A stretch of 64,000 nucleotides of DNA from Lunularia cruciata. Its lineage: Eukaryota; Streptophyta; Marchantiopsida; Lunulariales; Lunulariaceae. A program made the position numbers and the translations under genes. The stretch is from assembly GCA_948567375.1 (NCBI GenBank), contig OX419756.1:29340333-29404332 (forward strand), written 5' to 3'. This document shows positions 1 through 11,697 of the stretch, in pieces (position 1 is the stretch's first letter; every line of letters begins with the position of its first letter). The notes under the pieces were generated by a model. That model was not told the origin of the DNA. It did no database searches and worked only from the letters and a program-made list of their open reading frames with translations.

Positions 1-63
1 GAGGAGCCCAAGCTAACGCTTCAAAGTGGAGATACAAGTAGCAACAGCAATGAAGGAGGAGAA

Positions 64-1501
64 ATGACATTGGCACCGGCGGCTGCAGAAGAAGAAGAAG
101 TGCAGGCAGAAATTGAAGCCAAGGACAACACACAGTGGGAAGACAAAGTAACTGTGCCCGAAGAGAAGAAGATCGTAGTGCAGAGAGGAGTTTGCTCAAG
201 ACGTAAGGCAAAGTACAAAGCAGGTCCGAATACGGTGAAGGAAGAAGCACCTGAAAGCTCGGGAAGTGAGGCATCTATTCCGATACAACGAATGCAGAGA
301 AGAAGGCGAGTATCGGGAGAAGAAGAGGTAAAGAAGGAGATCACTCCACAGGTTGAAGTAGTTGCCAGTGATGGAGTGGAGTACCTACAAGAAGTTGTGC
401 CCGTTGTTAGTAACGCTAGAGTATAGGAAGAAGGAGATGCAGTCGACTTGTCCAAAGGTGAAGACTGTGTTGCATGTATTAGCAAGACTGGAAGAAGAAA
501 ACTCAAAGTTGAAGAAGGGTATAACCCGAGGTGAGGAGGAAAGAGAAGTACTGCAAGCGGAGGCAGTAGTGAGAAGTCAGGTAATTGAAGACCTGAAGAG
601 AGAAGTGAATTATCAAGAGGATCTTGTGAAGAAGAGTGACATAGCAAGGGAGAGACAAATAGCTGAGTACGAGATCTTAAAGTAGCAGTTTGCTGATTCA
701 AGAGTAGAGGTTATCCATGCTATGGCGAGAGTAGGTGCAAAGGATCAGGAGCTCGATAGGGTGATGGAGAGTGTCGAGGAGAAGAAGCAACTCTTGCAAC
801 AAGAGTTGGCAGCACAATATAGAGAAGAAGAGAGATTACAAGAGTTACTTCGTAATCAAGAGGAGAGAGTTGTACAGAAGGAGAAGGAGAAGGAGACGGT
901 GAAAGCCAAGTTCAAAGTGGAGTTGACCATGTACAGAAAGGATTGGCTTGCAGATAGAGAACATGAAAGGAAGATGAGATTGGAGCCATTGAAGGAGATT
1001 GTCCTCAGGATGAATGCAATGCTAAATATAGAGACCAGCATTCAAATTGAAGAGACGAGGCTGCACGAGTTGAAGTTGTTGGTGCAAGAGACGAGGCGAA
1101 GACAGGCAAAGGATACATATATGAATGCCTTGTTAATTAGTCTCAAAACTCGTGTAGACAAGAAGATCTTAGAGTTAGAAGACAACATTTGGATTACATT
1201 AGACTTAGTGAAAATAGAGATAGAAAACCTTTGGAAAGATGTTAGAGCAAAACCCGAAGTAGATAACATAGGAGTGCAAATGTCTTCAAAATTACCGGTG
1301 GAGACATTAGAGAAGAGAGGGTCGAGAGATGAAGAGTTAGATAGATTACCCACTAGTGCAATTTCAGATCAGGAAAGAGAATTGCTGGATCTGGTAGAAG
1401 AAGTAGAAGATATGAAACCCAAGGAAAAAGTAGTAGGAAGTAAAATTACTTTGGGTTTGGGTTTGAAAGCCGATGATGAAGTAGACATCAGATCAGAGTA
1501 G
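64..1501 (+). pseudogene. Glu/Lys-rich coiled-coil protein of element G-prime, decayed C-terminal part
   Basis: The reading frame opens at or before the window start; the first ATG in view is at 64. It encodes an acidic low-complexity stretch, then long heptad-like runs rich in Glu, Lys, Arg, Leu and Gln, typical of a coiled coil. Around 362-426 it shifts frame, and an in-frame stop interrupts it at 683-685. The last segment (722-1501) is open for 259 codons. The block with RLHELKLLVQETRRRQAKD matches SLHKLKLLVHETWKRRAKD in the minus-strand copy (49121-52030), and the C-terminal parts also align, which shows that both descend from one coding gene. I recognise no enzymatic domain. The function is unknown; a structural or Gag-like role would only be a guess. 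Confidence 0.65.
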
Positions 1502-2310
1502 TAATTGTTTTGAGATTTGAAGAGGCAGATATGAAGAGGTGCATTGTCATTTCGGATCTGCAAGTTAGAAGAGTTGTTGTAGAATGGTTTAGTTGTTAGA
1601 ACTATTGATTGCTTCACTACTTAAGAGTGGCATTCACAATATCATGTTGTTCAGTGCTCATATTTTCTGAGAATAGATAAAGCGAAGTGCTGTGAAGTAG
1701 TGCTCGTTGCTTGAGCTTGATTTCGAGTATCAACTTTGCAATTGTGTTTGTGAGTTTAGGGTTTTGTGTTTGTGTGAAGAAATTTGAAGTGCAAGTCAGT
1801 GTGCTTGTTGGATGTTGGATTCCATAGCCTTGATCTTCATTTTGTGTGTTTGATCCTGAGTGAAATGCAATTGAAGCAATGCCTTGATAGATCTGAGAGG
1901 AATTGTAGTGTTGGTAGTATTCTGCATTTGTGAGTGCAATGCAAAGTTGATGTGAAGCAATTTCGGTTGAGGAAGTTGTGCTTTCAGCGGAGGGGTGGAA
2001 CACAATTCTGAGGCAAAGTTGTTTTGCAGTGAAGTGCCATTTTTGGGAGAGCCTGAATCATCACAATCAAGATTGTTTGGAAAGATTTGATGGAGTTGTG
2101 ATTAAGGAGTGTGAATTTGTGACAAGACTGCAAATCAGTGCTTGTTACTCTCTTCTGGGTGTGATTTCTACCTGAGAGATTAAAGACGCAACCAAGAAGA
2201 ACTGAAATTGTTACTTTGCTTTGTATTTGGAAATTTTTGACTTGTATCTATGTGGGAACAAACTTTACTTACCCAATTACCGCAAAAGTGATATTTTCTG
2301 GGTTGTCACA
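1502..2310 (+). promoter_or_regulatory. Non-coding 3' region of element G-prime (candidate core promoter, R and U5)
   Basis: This stretch has no conserved ORF. It aligns with 48325-49120 of the complete copy on the opposite strand. The other copy has a TATA-like TATTTAAAAG here; in this copy the equivalent at about 1617-1627 has decayed to CTACTTAAGAG. The tail ends in an inverted-repeat terminus. If the whole unit is an LTR, this would be the end of U3 plus R and U5. Confidence 0.45.
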
Positions 2311-2537
2311 AAAGTCAAAAAGTAGAAAGGAATATCCATTCACATGGGCATATTCCCCTAAGCATGCGGTCTTATCTTGACCTAACCACTAAGTCAATGA
2401 TTCCTTCACATGGGCTATCTTTGGACTAAAGAAGAATCCAAAACAAAAAGGCTTGCGGGCCCAAGAGTTCATAACTCTTTCCTCAAAGCCAAACACCTAG
2501 GAATAAACCCAAGTCAACAAACTAGAATCCAAAATAG
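2311..2537 (-). repeat. Family-A LTR fragment, minus orientation
   Basis: The sequence matches the middle of the family-A LTR seen at 31787-32465 and elsewhere, in the same minus orientation. It is cut on the left by G-prime and joined on the right (after TCCAAAATAGTG) directly to reverse transcriptase sequence. The join removes everything from pol to the start of the 3' LTR, so this is an internal deletion in an old copy, here called A0. Confidence 0.8.
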
Positions 2538-3207
2538 TGAATGAATAGGTGTGGTGAATGTGGTGAGTTGTTGATGCTTTGGTGCAATCTTGATTTGGTT
2601 ATATCCACTATAACCATCTCCAAAATTGTACCTCTCATGACCTACAACCTCCTCCAAGATCTCATCAATGAATGGCAATGGGTAGTAGTCCTTCTTGGTA
2701 ACATCATTGAGCTTCTTGTAATCTACATATACCCAAAGCTTGCCATTCTTTTTATGCACAATGAGAATTGGAGACACCCATTCTGAATTCTCTACCTCAA
2801 AGATAAATCCAGCCTCCTTGAGCTAATCAATCTCCTCCTTCACAACCAAAGATATTGGTGGGCTAATGTGACTTTGCTTTTGGCGGATTGGTCTTGCATG
2901 TGACTCCACCTCTATCTTGTGCTACTCCAAGGTGACTTCCTTCAAATCCTTGTAACTAAAAGCAAACACATGGATGAACTTGCGGAAAATCTCCTCAAAT
3001 TTCACCTTCTCCTCCTTGGTAACATTTGGGCCATACTTGAGGGTAGATAACCTTCTCTCTACCTCCTCAAGTGTCAATGGTGATTCATCAAGGTCCTTCA
3101 AAACCTTTGGCTTAGGTGCAAAATCCATAGCACACAAAGGATACACATTTGAATCAGATTCAAATCCATCCTCCTTTGTGGAAGTCTCTTCTTCCATGCT
3201 TGTGTCC
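2538..3207 (-). pseudogene. A0 pol remnant: protease-RT linker and start of reverse transcriptase
   Basis: Read on the minus strand from 3207 down, it encodes the acidic linker, then the RT start with KKNGKLWVYVDYKKLND and GDGYSGYNQIKIAP. These match the intact element at 31787-38032 closely. RT is cut before its catalytic FIDD block, where the sequence jumps into the LTR fragment. A stop near 2824 and other changes mark it as dead. On the right it ends abruptly at the 5' LTR of A1. Confidence 0.8.
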
Positions 3208-3899
3208 TGTAACACCCATTTATGCATGTGTGTGGTATTGTGATATTTAGCTTGGTATTACAAATACTTAAGAGATATTATTTATATAGAGATAAAAGAT
3301 GGTTCAATATTAGTCATGGTTAGCTAAAGTTAGTCATAGCTAAGATAGAAGAGACTTTACTTTAGAGGAAGTCAAAAAGATGAGCACCACCATTTTGGAC
3401 TTTAGTGTGTCGACTTGGTATTATTCCTAGGTGTTTGGCTTTGAAGAAAGAGTTGAGAACTCTCGGGCCCGCAAGCCTTTTTGTTTTGGATTCTTCTTTA
3501 GCCTAAGGAAAGCCCATGTGAAGGAATCTTTGACTTAGTGGTTGGGTCAAGATAAGACTACATGCTTAGGGGAATATGCCCATGTGAATGGATATTCCTT
3601 TCTACTTTTTGACTTTACTTGACTTTTAGCCTAGTAACTTGAGTTACTACGGTAATTAAGAACTTTGGTAAGTAACTATTTCACAAGTATATAAACAAGG
3701 GGTGAGGAGATATTCAACATCCTTTAATTTGCAACTATCTCTCTCTCATTGAGTTCTCTAGTGAGCAATGTCTTGAGTCTTGGAGTGTTAGCCTTGAAGG
3801 AGTATGATGGAGTTGAGGTTCCTTGCCTTCTTAGTCCATGGTCTGCTACCATAATAGCCATTAGAGGTTCATTCTGAGTGAGAGACAGGCCGGCTCACA
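3208..3899 (+). repeat. 5' LTR of A1
   Basis: A 692-bp LTR beginning TGTAACACCC and ending CCGGCTCACA. The same sequence recurs eight more times in the window, whole or partial. It contains a TATA box at 3688-3695 and, just upstream, a cluster of GTAACT/AGTTAC motifs. Confidence 0.9.
3631..3695 (+). promoter_or_regulatory. A1 LTR promoter: GTAAC motif cluster and TATA box
   Basis: TATATAAA lies at 3688-3695. In the 55 bp before it are an inverted repeat AGTAACTTGAGTTACT and further GTAACT/GGTAAT copies. The arrangement is kept in the other A LTRs, which argues for a promoter-proximal regulatory site, but no factor can be named from sequence alone. Confidence 0.55.
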
Positions 3900-5453
3900 T
3901 TTTTGGTTCCATTGCCGGGACCTCTCTAGAAGGCAAGATAATGTTCCGCGTTCAATTCTACATTAGGCAGAAGGAGACTATGAGAGTTCACTTGGAGAGA
4001 ACATTAGGAGAGGAGAGGCTGAACTTATGTGAGAGAACCAAGATCTATTTTTTTACCCCGTAGTTCATTATGATATCTTTGAGGTGATTTTGTACATCTT
4101 GTACACATGAGAGGAATTGGAGAGATTGTGTGAGGTGGATTGCAGATTTTGGAGATTAAGGTGATTTTGGGCAAAATCTCAAGTTTGAGATCTGGACTTG
4201 AAATTTCTACACATGATAGCAAGGGTTATCTTTCAGTTAGCACACTTAAAATTATTGTGAGAGCTACTATGCGCACTAGGCTAGAAATTTTGAAAGTTGA
4301 TAGGGTAAAGTGCTCTCATAACTCCATGCTCTCTAGAAAATTTTACACAGTTTTCCATTTCTTCAATTTTCAGTGAATTGTCCTGAAAATTTCCAAGAAA
4401 ATTCAATGCATTTCCTTCTACTTGCTGCTGCAAAAATTAGAGAGAGATCGTATTTGCATAAGGAGTTATGAGTTTTTGAAGTGAGGGGGGTGGTTTTCAG
4501 ACCAAATCTGAAATATGTGTGTTGAATAGAAAGGTGTCTAGGCCAAATGGCTTCATGAAAAGATTTGAAATTTTGCAAGGGAACACGCCCTGGAGTTGTG
4601 ATCAAGTGTAAAAAATTTCAAAGGACTGTCACATACTGGTTGGGAGATTTGAGTGACATTGTGAGGAAGGGTCTCATGCACTAGAGATCTCATGCATGAG
4701 GAGTTTGAGAGCAACAAAAAGCATGTTTGAGATTCATTGTTTAGATTCATCTTGGGAACATGGAGGGTCATCAAGAGTGAAAACTAAGATGATGCAAGGT
4801 TCCCCAAGGGTTTGAGGTGATTGTAGGGGTGGATTTGAGGAAAAAAGAGTTTACAATAGAATTTGAAGAGAGTGTTGAGAGGATCCAAAAGCCTACACCA
4901 CTTGGAGGAAAGAGTGAGTCTAAGTGCTTTCTATGTGGAGAGAAGGGACATAAGGCAAGTTCATGTCCATTGACCTTTGAGAGCAAGAGATTGAGGGAAA
5001 GGAGAGGCTTACTTGACTTGGGTTTGCATGTTGGATCTTCTTCACCAAGATTGGGAGAGAGAAGATCTAAGACCAAGGAGTTGTGTGAGGTTTGTGGAGT
5101 GGAAGGACTTCCAAAAGGACATGAATGTAGTGGAGTAATTCACTTTTGGAGACTGAGGTGAAGGATCTTGGAGAGAGTCTTAGAACAACAACATAAATAC
5201 TACTACCTTCATCAGCTAGTTCTCAAGATTAGTGATGGAGATAATCTTTCAACTTATGGATAAACTATCCATGAGAGTTAGATTAATATGCACTCTATGA
5301 TTTGATGTTGCTAGAGAAATCGTGGAGCAACCTGAACCTTTTGTGTTCCCTAAAGTGGATTATTCTTAGATGGTGTTAGTCATATATATACTCTATATAA
5401 GTTATAGAGTGAGAAAAAAAATTGAGAGAAAAGAAAGATAGTGAGGGGTTAAG
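3878..5453 (+). other. A1 5' leader with decayed pre-gag ORFs
   Basis: About 1.55 kb lies between the primer site and gag. A short frame (3878-4063) starts in the LTR and runs through the primer site. A second frame at 4817-5161 (114 codons) encodes a zinc knuckle with CFLCGEKGHKASSC (CX2CX4HX4C) and a second Cys pair, CEVCGVEG. A2 (13553-14053) and A3 (19912-20298) share this ORF; in A1 it is truncated by a frame change near 5140. The rest of the leader has no recognisable coding content. Confidence 0.6.
3904..3922 (+). other. Primer-binding site of A1, tRNA-Asp-like
   Basis: TGGTTCCATTGCCGGGACC begins 4 bp after the LTR. It resembles the plant Athila primer site complementary to the 3' end of tRNA-Asp (TGGCGCCGTTGCCGGGGA), with a few mismatches. 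A2 and A4 have G in place of the A at position 8. Confidence 0.65.
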
Positions 5454-8400
5454 ATGGAGAAACTTCCGGTTTTCTTTGGCAAGGATGGAGAAGAGATGGA
5501 GGCTTTTGTGAGAGACTTCAAGAGAGCTTGCATAGGAAACAATGAGAGGAGGAAGAATGAGTGGGCCTCATTATTACCAGATTTCTTTGAGGATGTAGCA
5601 CTTACATAGTATGAGTCAGAATACCAAAAGAAAGTGAGGAGAGAGTGGGAAGAGGAGTCTTAGGAGACTTTGACTTCAGCACTCATTAAGAACTTTCTTT
5701 GTGATGAGAGTTATGAGAGATTAATGAGTGAGATTACCTTTCTCAAACAAGGAGAAGGAGAGAAAGTGAGAGTCTATGTGGAAAGAGTGGAAAAGTTAGA
5801 GTCCAGATTTTGCATAGTGTTGAGGAAAGGTGAGGATGATGTGGAGACCACAATGATTGGCATAGGGACCATGCTCACCAAGAATTTTGTGGGAGGGTTG
5901 AGACTAAAAATTAGAAGCAAGGTGAGATATGAGAAACCTTCTTCCAAGGTTGAAGCTATCAAGATTGCAATTCGTATGGAGGAGAGTTTGGAAGGGGATG
6001 AGAATGATTTGGTGGTAAAGGAGGTTTTGCATCCTCCTCAAGGCTACAAGTATGGTAGAAATTCTGATACTTTGGTGGCAAGGGTTGCACTACAAGTAGT
6101 AGTTGCTCCAATTCTTGCACCTCCACCAAAGGATCCACTTCAAACCATCACAGAACAACTTGCGGATCTCAAGATCAATGTGGTGCAACTATGGGAGAAG
6201 AGAGAGATGGATCAGAATGTAGGGAGAGTGCCTAGGAGTTATGGAAACTATCCATATAGAGGAGGCCAACTAGCCAACAATTTCAATGATAGAAATTGTT
6301 TTGATTGTGGAGGAAGAGGCCATATCCAAAGGAATTGCCCAAATTCCACTTACCATGGAGGAAGGAGTTATGAGGGAGCCAATAGAGGGAAAGAGGGAGG
6401 AAGGGAGACCCAAGTGGCTCCTAATCCCAACAAAGGTAAGAAGATATTATCCATAGATGTGTTTGAGAGCAAGTATGAGAAGAGAGGGTGCTCAAACTCC
6501 AAGGGTCTTAATTTGAAGCTTTTGGCACAAGAGAAGAAGAGAGCTCGTTTTGCAGAGGATGTTCACACTTCTCAAGGATTTACTCCAAGCAAGGATACTC
6601 CTATCTCTACTAGGAGCACTTGCACCTCAAAACCATCAATACCAAAGACTCCAAGGAAGAAGTTAGGGATAGAGGATTTCTTGATTTCAAAACAACAATG
6701 GAACTACAATGTGCTGGAGTATGTTGGTATTCACAACGCTAACATCATAGTGGGCCAATTGATTGCTTTGAACCCTACCTTTAGAAAGGAGCTTAGAGTT
6801 GGTTTGAGTTTTACAAGGAGCAAGAGGAAAAAGAAGGCAAAAGCTCCAATATCAATGGGGGTGGTGGATGCCAAGCCAGCACCATGGGAGGCTTGTGAAT
6901 ATGCCTCCAAGATTGATGTGAGAGTGAATGGTCACAACATCAAGGATGCATTGGTTCGTGGAGGATCAACAGTAAATGCCATGTCAAAAAGGTTGATGAA
7001 GAAGTTGGGTATGATACCCTCAAGACCTTCAACATTTGTGGTGAGCATGGCAAACAAGCAACAAGGTTGACCAATAGGGTGATGGATAAAGTGGTAGTTT
7101 CAATTATGGGAGTTCAAAATCTCATGACTTTCCAAGTCTTGAAGGATTCCAGCTATGGCTTACTTCTTGGGAGGCCATGGTTGAGAGCAGCACGCACAAC
7201 TGATTGATGGCACAAAGGGTACTTGAGGATTGGGCCATCAACCCATGGAGTCACAGTTCCTGTGACTAACACCACCAACACTTCACATTTAGATACACCA
7301 TCTTCTAATTATTGGGAATCAGATTCTTAAGAAGGAGCTTCAGATGTGGACACAAGTATGGAGGAGGAGACTTCCACGGAGGAGGATGAATCTGAATCTG
7401 ATTCAGATGTATATCCCTTGTGTGCTATGGATTTTGCACCTATGCCAAAGGTTTTGAAGGACGCAGATAAATCACCATTGACACTTGAGGAGGTAGAAAG
7501 AAGGTTAGCTACCCTCAAGTATGGCCCAAATGTTACCAAGGAGGAGAAGGTGAGATTTGAGGAGATTTTCCGCAAGTTCATCCATGTGTTTGCTTTTAGT
7601 TACAAGGACTTGAAGGAAGTCACCTTGGAGGAGCACAAGATAGAGGTGGAGTCACATGCAAGACCAATCCGCCAAAAGCAACATCGCATTAGCCCACCAA
7701 TATCTTTGGTTGTGAAGGAGGAGATTGATAAGCTCAAGGAGGCCGGATTTATCTTTGAGGTGGAGAATTCAGAATGGGTGTCTCCAATTGTCATTGTGAA
7801 AAAAAAGAATGGCAAGCTTCAAGTATGTGTTGATTACAAGAAGCTCAATGATGTTACCAAGAAGGACTACTACCCATTGCCATTCATTGATGAGATCTTG
7901 GAAGAGGTTGCAGGTCATGAGAGGTACAATTTTGGAGATGGTTATAGTGGATATAACCAAATCAAGATTGCACCAGAGCATCAACAACTCACCATATTCA
8001 CCACACCTTGGGGAACTTACGCTTTCAAGGTCATACCTTTTGGGCTTTGCAATGCTCTAGCCACATTCCAACGGTTCATGAACAAGGTATTTGAACCTGT
8101 CATTGGGAAATTTGTGAGAGACTTCATTGATGACTTTTGTGTCTATGGAAGCAAGGAGGAGCACTTTGAGCACCTTATCAAGGTCTTGCAACGCTTGGAA
8201 TGAGGCAAATGCATCACTCAACCCAAAGAAGTGCATTTTTGGATGTGAAGAAGGTCTACTTTTGGGGCACATCATCTCCAAGGATGGAATATCAGTTGAT
8301 CTTGAGAAGTTGAGGAAAATCTCAGACCTTCCATTCCCTTCAAGCTTGACAAAGTTACGCCAATTCTTGGGGATGGTTGGATACTATAGGAGGTTCATCT

Positions 8401-10272
8401 TCTCATTTTCCAACAAGGCTTATGCATTGACCATCTACATGAAGAAGGGTGTAGATTACATGGTGATTTTGGAGGACAAGGAGGCTCTCAAAGCATTTGA
8501 GGAGCTCAAGTAATCCCTTGTTGTAGCTCCAATTCTTGCTAAACCTGATTGGAGTAAGCCTTTCATCCTCTACAGTTATGTAGCTATATGATGCACTCTT
8601 AGTCAATTAGACCAAGATGGGCATGATCATCCAATAGCTTATGCTAGTAGGCAGATGGTTTCAGCAGAGAAGAACTACTTTGTCACGGAGAGAGAAGGGT
8701 TGGCACTGATCTTTGGTCTCAAGAAGTTTAGATACTACTTGATTGGAGGGAAAGCCACCATTGTCATGGATCACAAGGCTTTGAAGTACATCTTCAAAAA
8801 GCCTAATGTTGAAGGGAGACTAGCAAGGTGGATGATACTCTTGTCTGAGTATGACTTCACCATCAAGGATAGGCCAGGAAAGAAACATGCAAATGCTGAT
8901 TTGTTATCAAGAGCCTATGATCATGATGGAGATGAGCCAATGGATGATTCCTTCCCAGATGAGGAGCTCATGACAATCTCAGTCACTCAAGAGGTACCAA
9001 TGGAGTACAAGGAGATTGTGGATTTTGTGACAAGGGGTAACTTTCCAGAAGGGATGCGTGCTAGGGAGAGGAGGGCCCTTGCAGCAAGATCTAGACCTTA
9101 CACAATGGTGGAGGATATTCTTTTTCACCAAGGAGCAGATGGTCTACTTCAAAGAGCAGTGGGTAAGGAAGAGTCTATCCTACTCATAAAGGAGTTTCAT
9201 GAAGGTTAAGTATGTGGAGGACACTTTGCATGAAAGGTGACTACTTTCAAGATTCTAGATGCAAGTTACTATTGGAGAGAGATTTTCAAGGATTGTCTTG
9301 ATTATTGCAAAAATTGTCATGTTTTTCAAGCTTTTGCTAGAAATTCTACATCCACTCCACCACTTAGATCAATTCCATTGCAAGGACCTTTTGAGAAGTG
9401 GGGAATTGATTTTGTAGGTCCTCTCAATAGAACCCCAAGGAACAATCGGTACATTGTGGTAGTTATTGATTACCTTACCAAGTGGGTTGAGGCTAGACCA
9501 TTGAGGGATAAGAATGAAGATGAAATGGGTAGATTTATTTATGAACGCATTATCACTAGATTTGGATGCCCTTTGGAGTTGGTTTCTGATAGAGGAGGAG
9601 AGTTTACAAGAAGCATCACTACAACTATGCTATGATATTTCTCTATCACACATAGAGTAACTACATCCTATAAGCCAAATTCCAATGGCTTGGCAGAGAG
9701 AACCAATCAGACCTTGTGCATGATGTTGGCCAAAGATGCAGAAATGGAGGGGGCTAAACATCATTGGGACAAGAGGATTCATGCAGTTTTGTGTGAGTAT
9801 AGCACAACCATGAAGACTTCCACCGGATATTCTCCATTTCAATTGGTATATGGTATTGAGTCTACCTTACCTATTCACTTTGATCTTCCTACCTTCCAAA
9901 GCATTCATAGGAGATTGAAGAAAGCACGAGGGGGTGATGTAGAGAAGTCAAGGAAGGATCAACTCATGGAGTTGGAAGAGGCAAGAGCAATTGCTATGGT
10001 TTGAATGGAGGAAGCCCAAAGGAAGCAAAAGGAGAGCTATGACAAAGAGGCAAGGCAAGAAGAAGGTGGAGACTTTCAAAGAAGGTGATTGGGTAATGTT
10101 GTTTGATTCCATTCGATTCAAGAGAGTGCAAAAGAAGTTTTTGCCTAAGTACTTTGGACCTTTCATAGTGGAGAAGGTGTGAGGCAATTACACCTATGAT
10201 CTCAAGGAGTTGGGAAGAAGACACTTTGATAGGATTAACCATGATAAGTTGAAGATGTATCATAGAAGGTAG
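5454..10272 (+). pseudogene. A1 gag-pol, decayed
   Basis: The original start is probably ATG 5454, since the same start context occurs in A2. Domains in order: Gag, the CCHC knuckle near 6297-6340 (CFDCGGRGHIQRNC), aspartic protease near 6950, RT with FIDDFCVYG near 8120, RNase H near 8550-8930, integrase with HHCC finger (9190-9330) and DDE core (SDRGGEF near 9588; LAERTNQT near 9690), and a GPF-type C-terminus without a chromodomain. It is dead: W-to-stop and Q-to-stop changes (for example near 5610, 8512 and 9632), frameshifts between 7070 and 7346, one extra base near 8200, and a frame change near 10005. At the protease, DGG has become RGG, which removes the catalytic Asp. Confidence 0.85.
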
Positions 10273-10320
10273 AGAGACCTTCACTTTGAGGACAAAGTGA
10301 AAACTTAGTCCGGGGGTACA

Positions 10321-10958
10321 TGTAACACCCATTTGTGCATGTGTGTGGTATTGTGATATTTAGCTTAGTATTATAGATACTTGAGAGATATTATTTATAT
10401 AGAGATAAAGGATGGTTCTACATTAGTCATGATTAGCTAAAGTTACTCATAGCTAAGATAGAGGGGACCTTACTTGGGAGGAAGTGGAAAAGATGAGCAC
10501 CACCATTTTGGATTTTAGTGTGTTGACTTGGTATTATTCCTAGGTGTTTGGCTTTGAGGAAAGAGTTGAGAACTCTTGGGCCCACAAGCCTTTTTGTTTT
10601 GGATTCTTCTTTAGTCCAAGGATAGCCCATGTGAAGGAATCCTTGACTTAGTGGTTGGGTCAAGATAAGATCACATGCTAGTAGAATATACCCACGTGAA
10701 TGGATATTACTTTCTACTTTTTGACTTTACTTGACTTTAAATCTAGTAACTTGAGTTACTCCAATAATTAATAACTTTGGTACGTAACTATTTCACAAGT
10801 ATATAAACAAGGAGTGAGGAGGTACTCATCATCCTTTCATATGCAACTATCTCTCTCTCATTGAGTTCTCTAGTGAGCAATGTCTTGAGTCTTGGAGTGT
10901 TAGCCTTGGAGAAGTATGATGGAGTTGGGGTTCCTTGCCTTCTTAGTCCATGGTGCAC
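10321..10958 (+). repeat. 3' LTR of A1, first part
   Basis: It begins TGTAACACCC after a G-rich stretch (CCGGGGGTA) that serves as polypurine tract. It breaks off at GGTGCAC, exactly where element D starts with TGTTGGGG. The remaining 57 bp of the LTR are at 29000-29056. Confidence 0.85.
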
Positions 10959-11572
10959 TGTTGGGGAATTTTTTTGGCCTCAAGAGTGCACCGAGCACAT
11001 GGCTGCTTGTGCTTAGTTTGGCCTTGGCCTTCACAAAACTACCTAGCTCACGCGGTTTCAGCTATGGTTTTGGGACCTGACGGTTCCTAGGAGAGGCTGG
11101 AATTTTTACGAACAACAACTAGTATTCTATTAAGCTCAACCAAGCCAGACCAATGAATCGAAACTTTCATATAGATGGACTGAGAGCTCCAAAAATGGAG
11201 CTTCCACAACACTAGTCACAGGTCAAACACACCATCATCTCAGCTCTACTAGACCTACAAAATTTTATTTCCTGTCCAACCTTCTCTCTCTTGCAAGGTC
11301 CTTCATCCTCTTGCAAAGAAACCCATTTTCTGCCCTGCACTCTCAAGGCCTTGCTTTCCTACAAAAAATTTCTCTCCTCTACCCTACACTCTTTCAAGGC
11401 ATACTCACTGCCATTAGTTCATCTGGCCATTGTCATGCTCAATAGCACTTTCAAAAGTTTTCTCTCTCCTTTTGTCACAGACCAAGGCCAAGCAACCTTC
11501 AAAAATCTCTCTTCAATAGTTCACTCCTATCCAGACCAAGCCCTAGAGAATCTTGCTCCTTCACTCTGAATA

Positions 11573-11697
11573 GTTTCCCATTCACTTTGTCCAGTCTCTC
11601 ATTTGCTCTATCCAGTCTCTCATTCACTCTGTCCAGTCTCTCATTCACTTTGTCCAGTCTCTCATTTACTCTGCCCAGTCTTTCATTCACTCTACTT
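11573..11697. repeat. 21-bp tandem repeat in element D
   Basis: About five to six copies of a unit like CTCTGTCCAGTCTCTCATTCA. The period is a multiple of three, so the minus strand reads as a seven-residue repeat VNERLDR. I regard that frame as a by-product of the repeat, not a gene. Element A3 is inserted at its right edge. Confidence 0.8.

Larger units (their letters stand above)
1..2310 (+). mobile_element. Element G-prime, 3' part of a TG...CA LTR-like unit carrying a coiled-coil ORF
   Basis: This is the same family as the complete element at 48325-52106, here on the plus strand and cut by the window start. The last bases, GGGTTGTCACA at 2300-2310, match the terminal inverted repeat of the complete copy. 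Immediately after it, AAAGTCAAAAAG is the interior of a family-A LTR in minus orientation, so the element sits inside that LTR and the expected 5-bp duplication would be AAAGT; the other side lies outside the window. The order is decayed ORF, then about 800 bp of non-coding 3' sequence, then the terminus. The two copies are clearly diverged, so they are separate old insertions. Confidence 0.75.

Noticed and set aside
5454..5500. Host gene start at the gag ATG of A1
   Set aside because: The same start and Gag sequence occur in A2, so it belongs to the retrotransposon.
10959..11697. Element D start as the LTR of a copia element
   Set aside because: TGTTGGGG is common at copia LTR starts, but there is no primer site, polypurine tract or second LTR, so I kept it unclassified.
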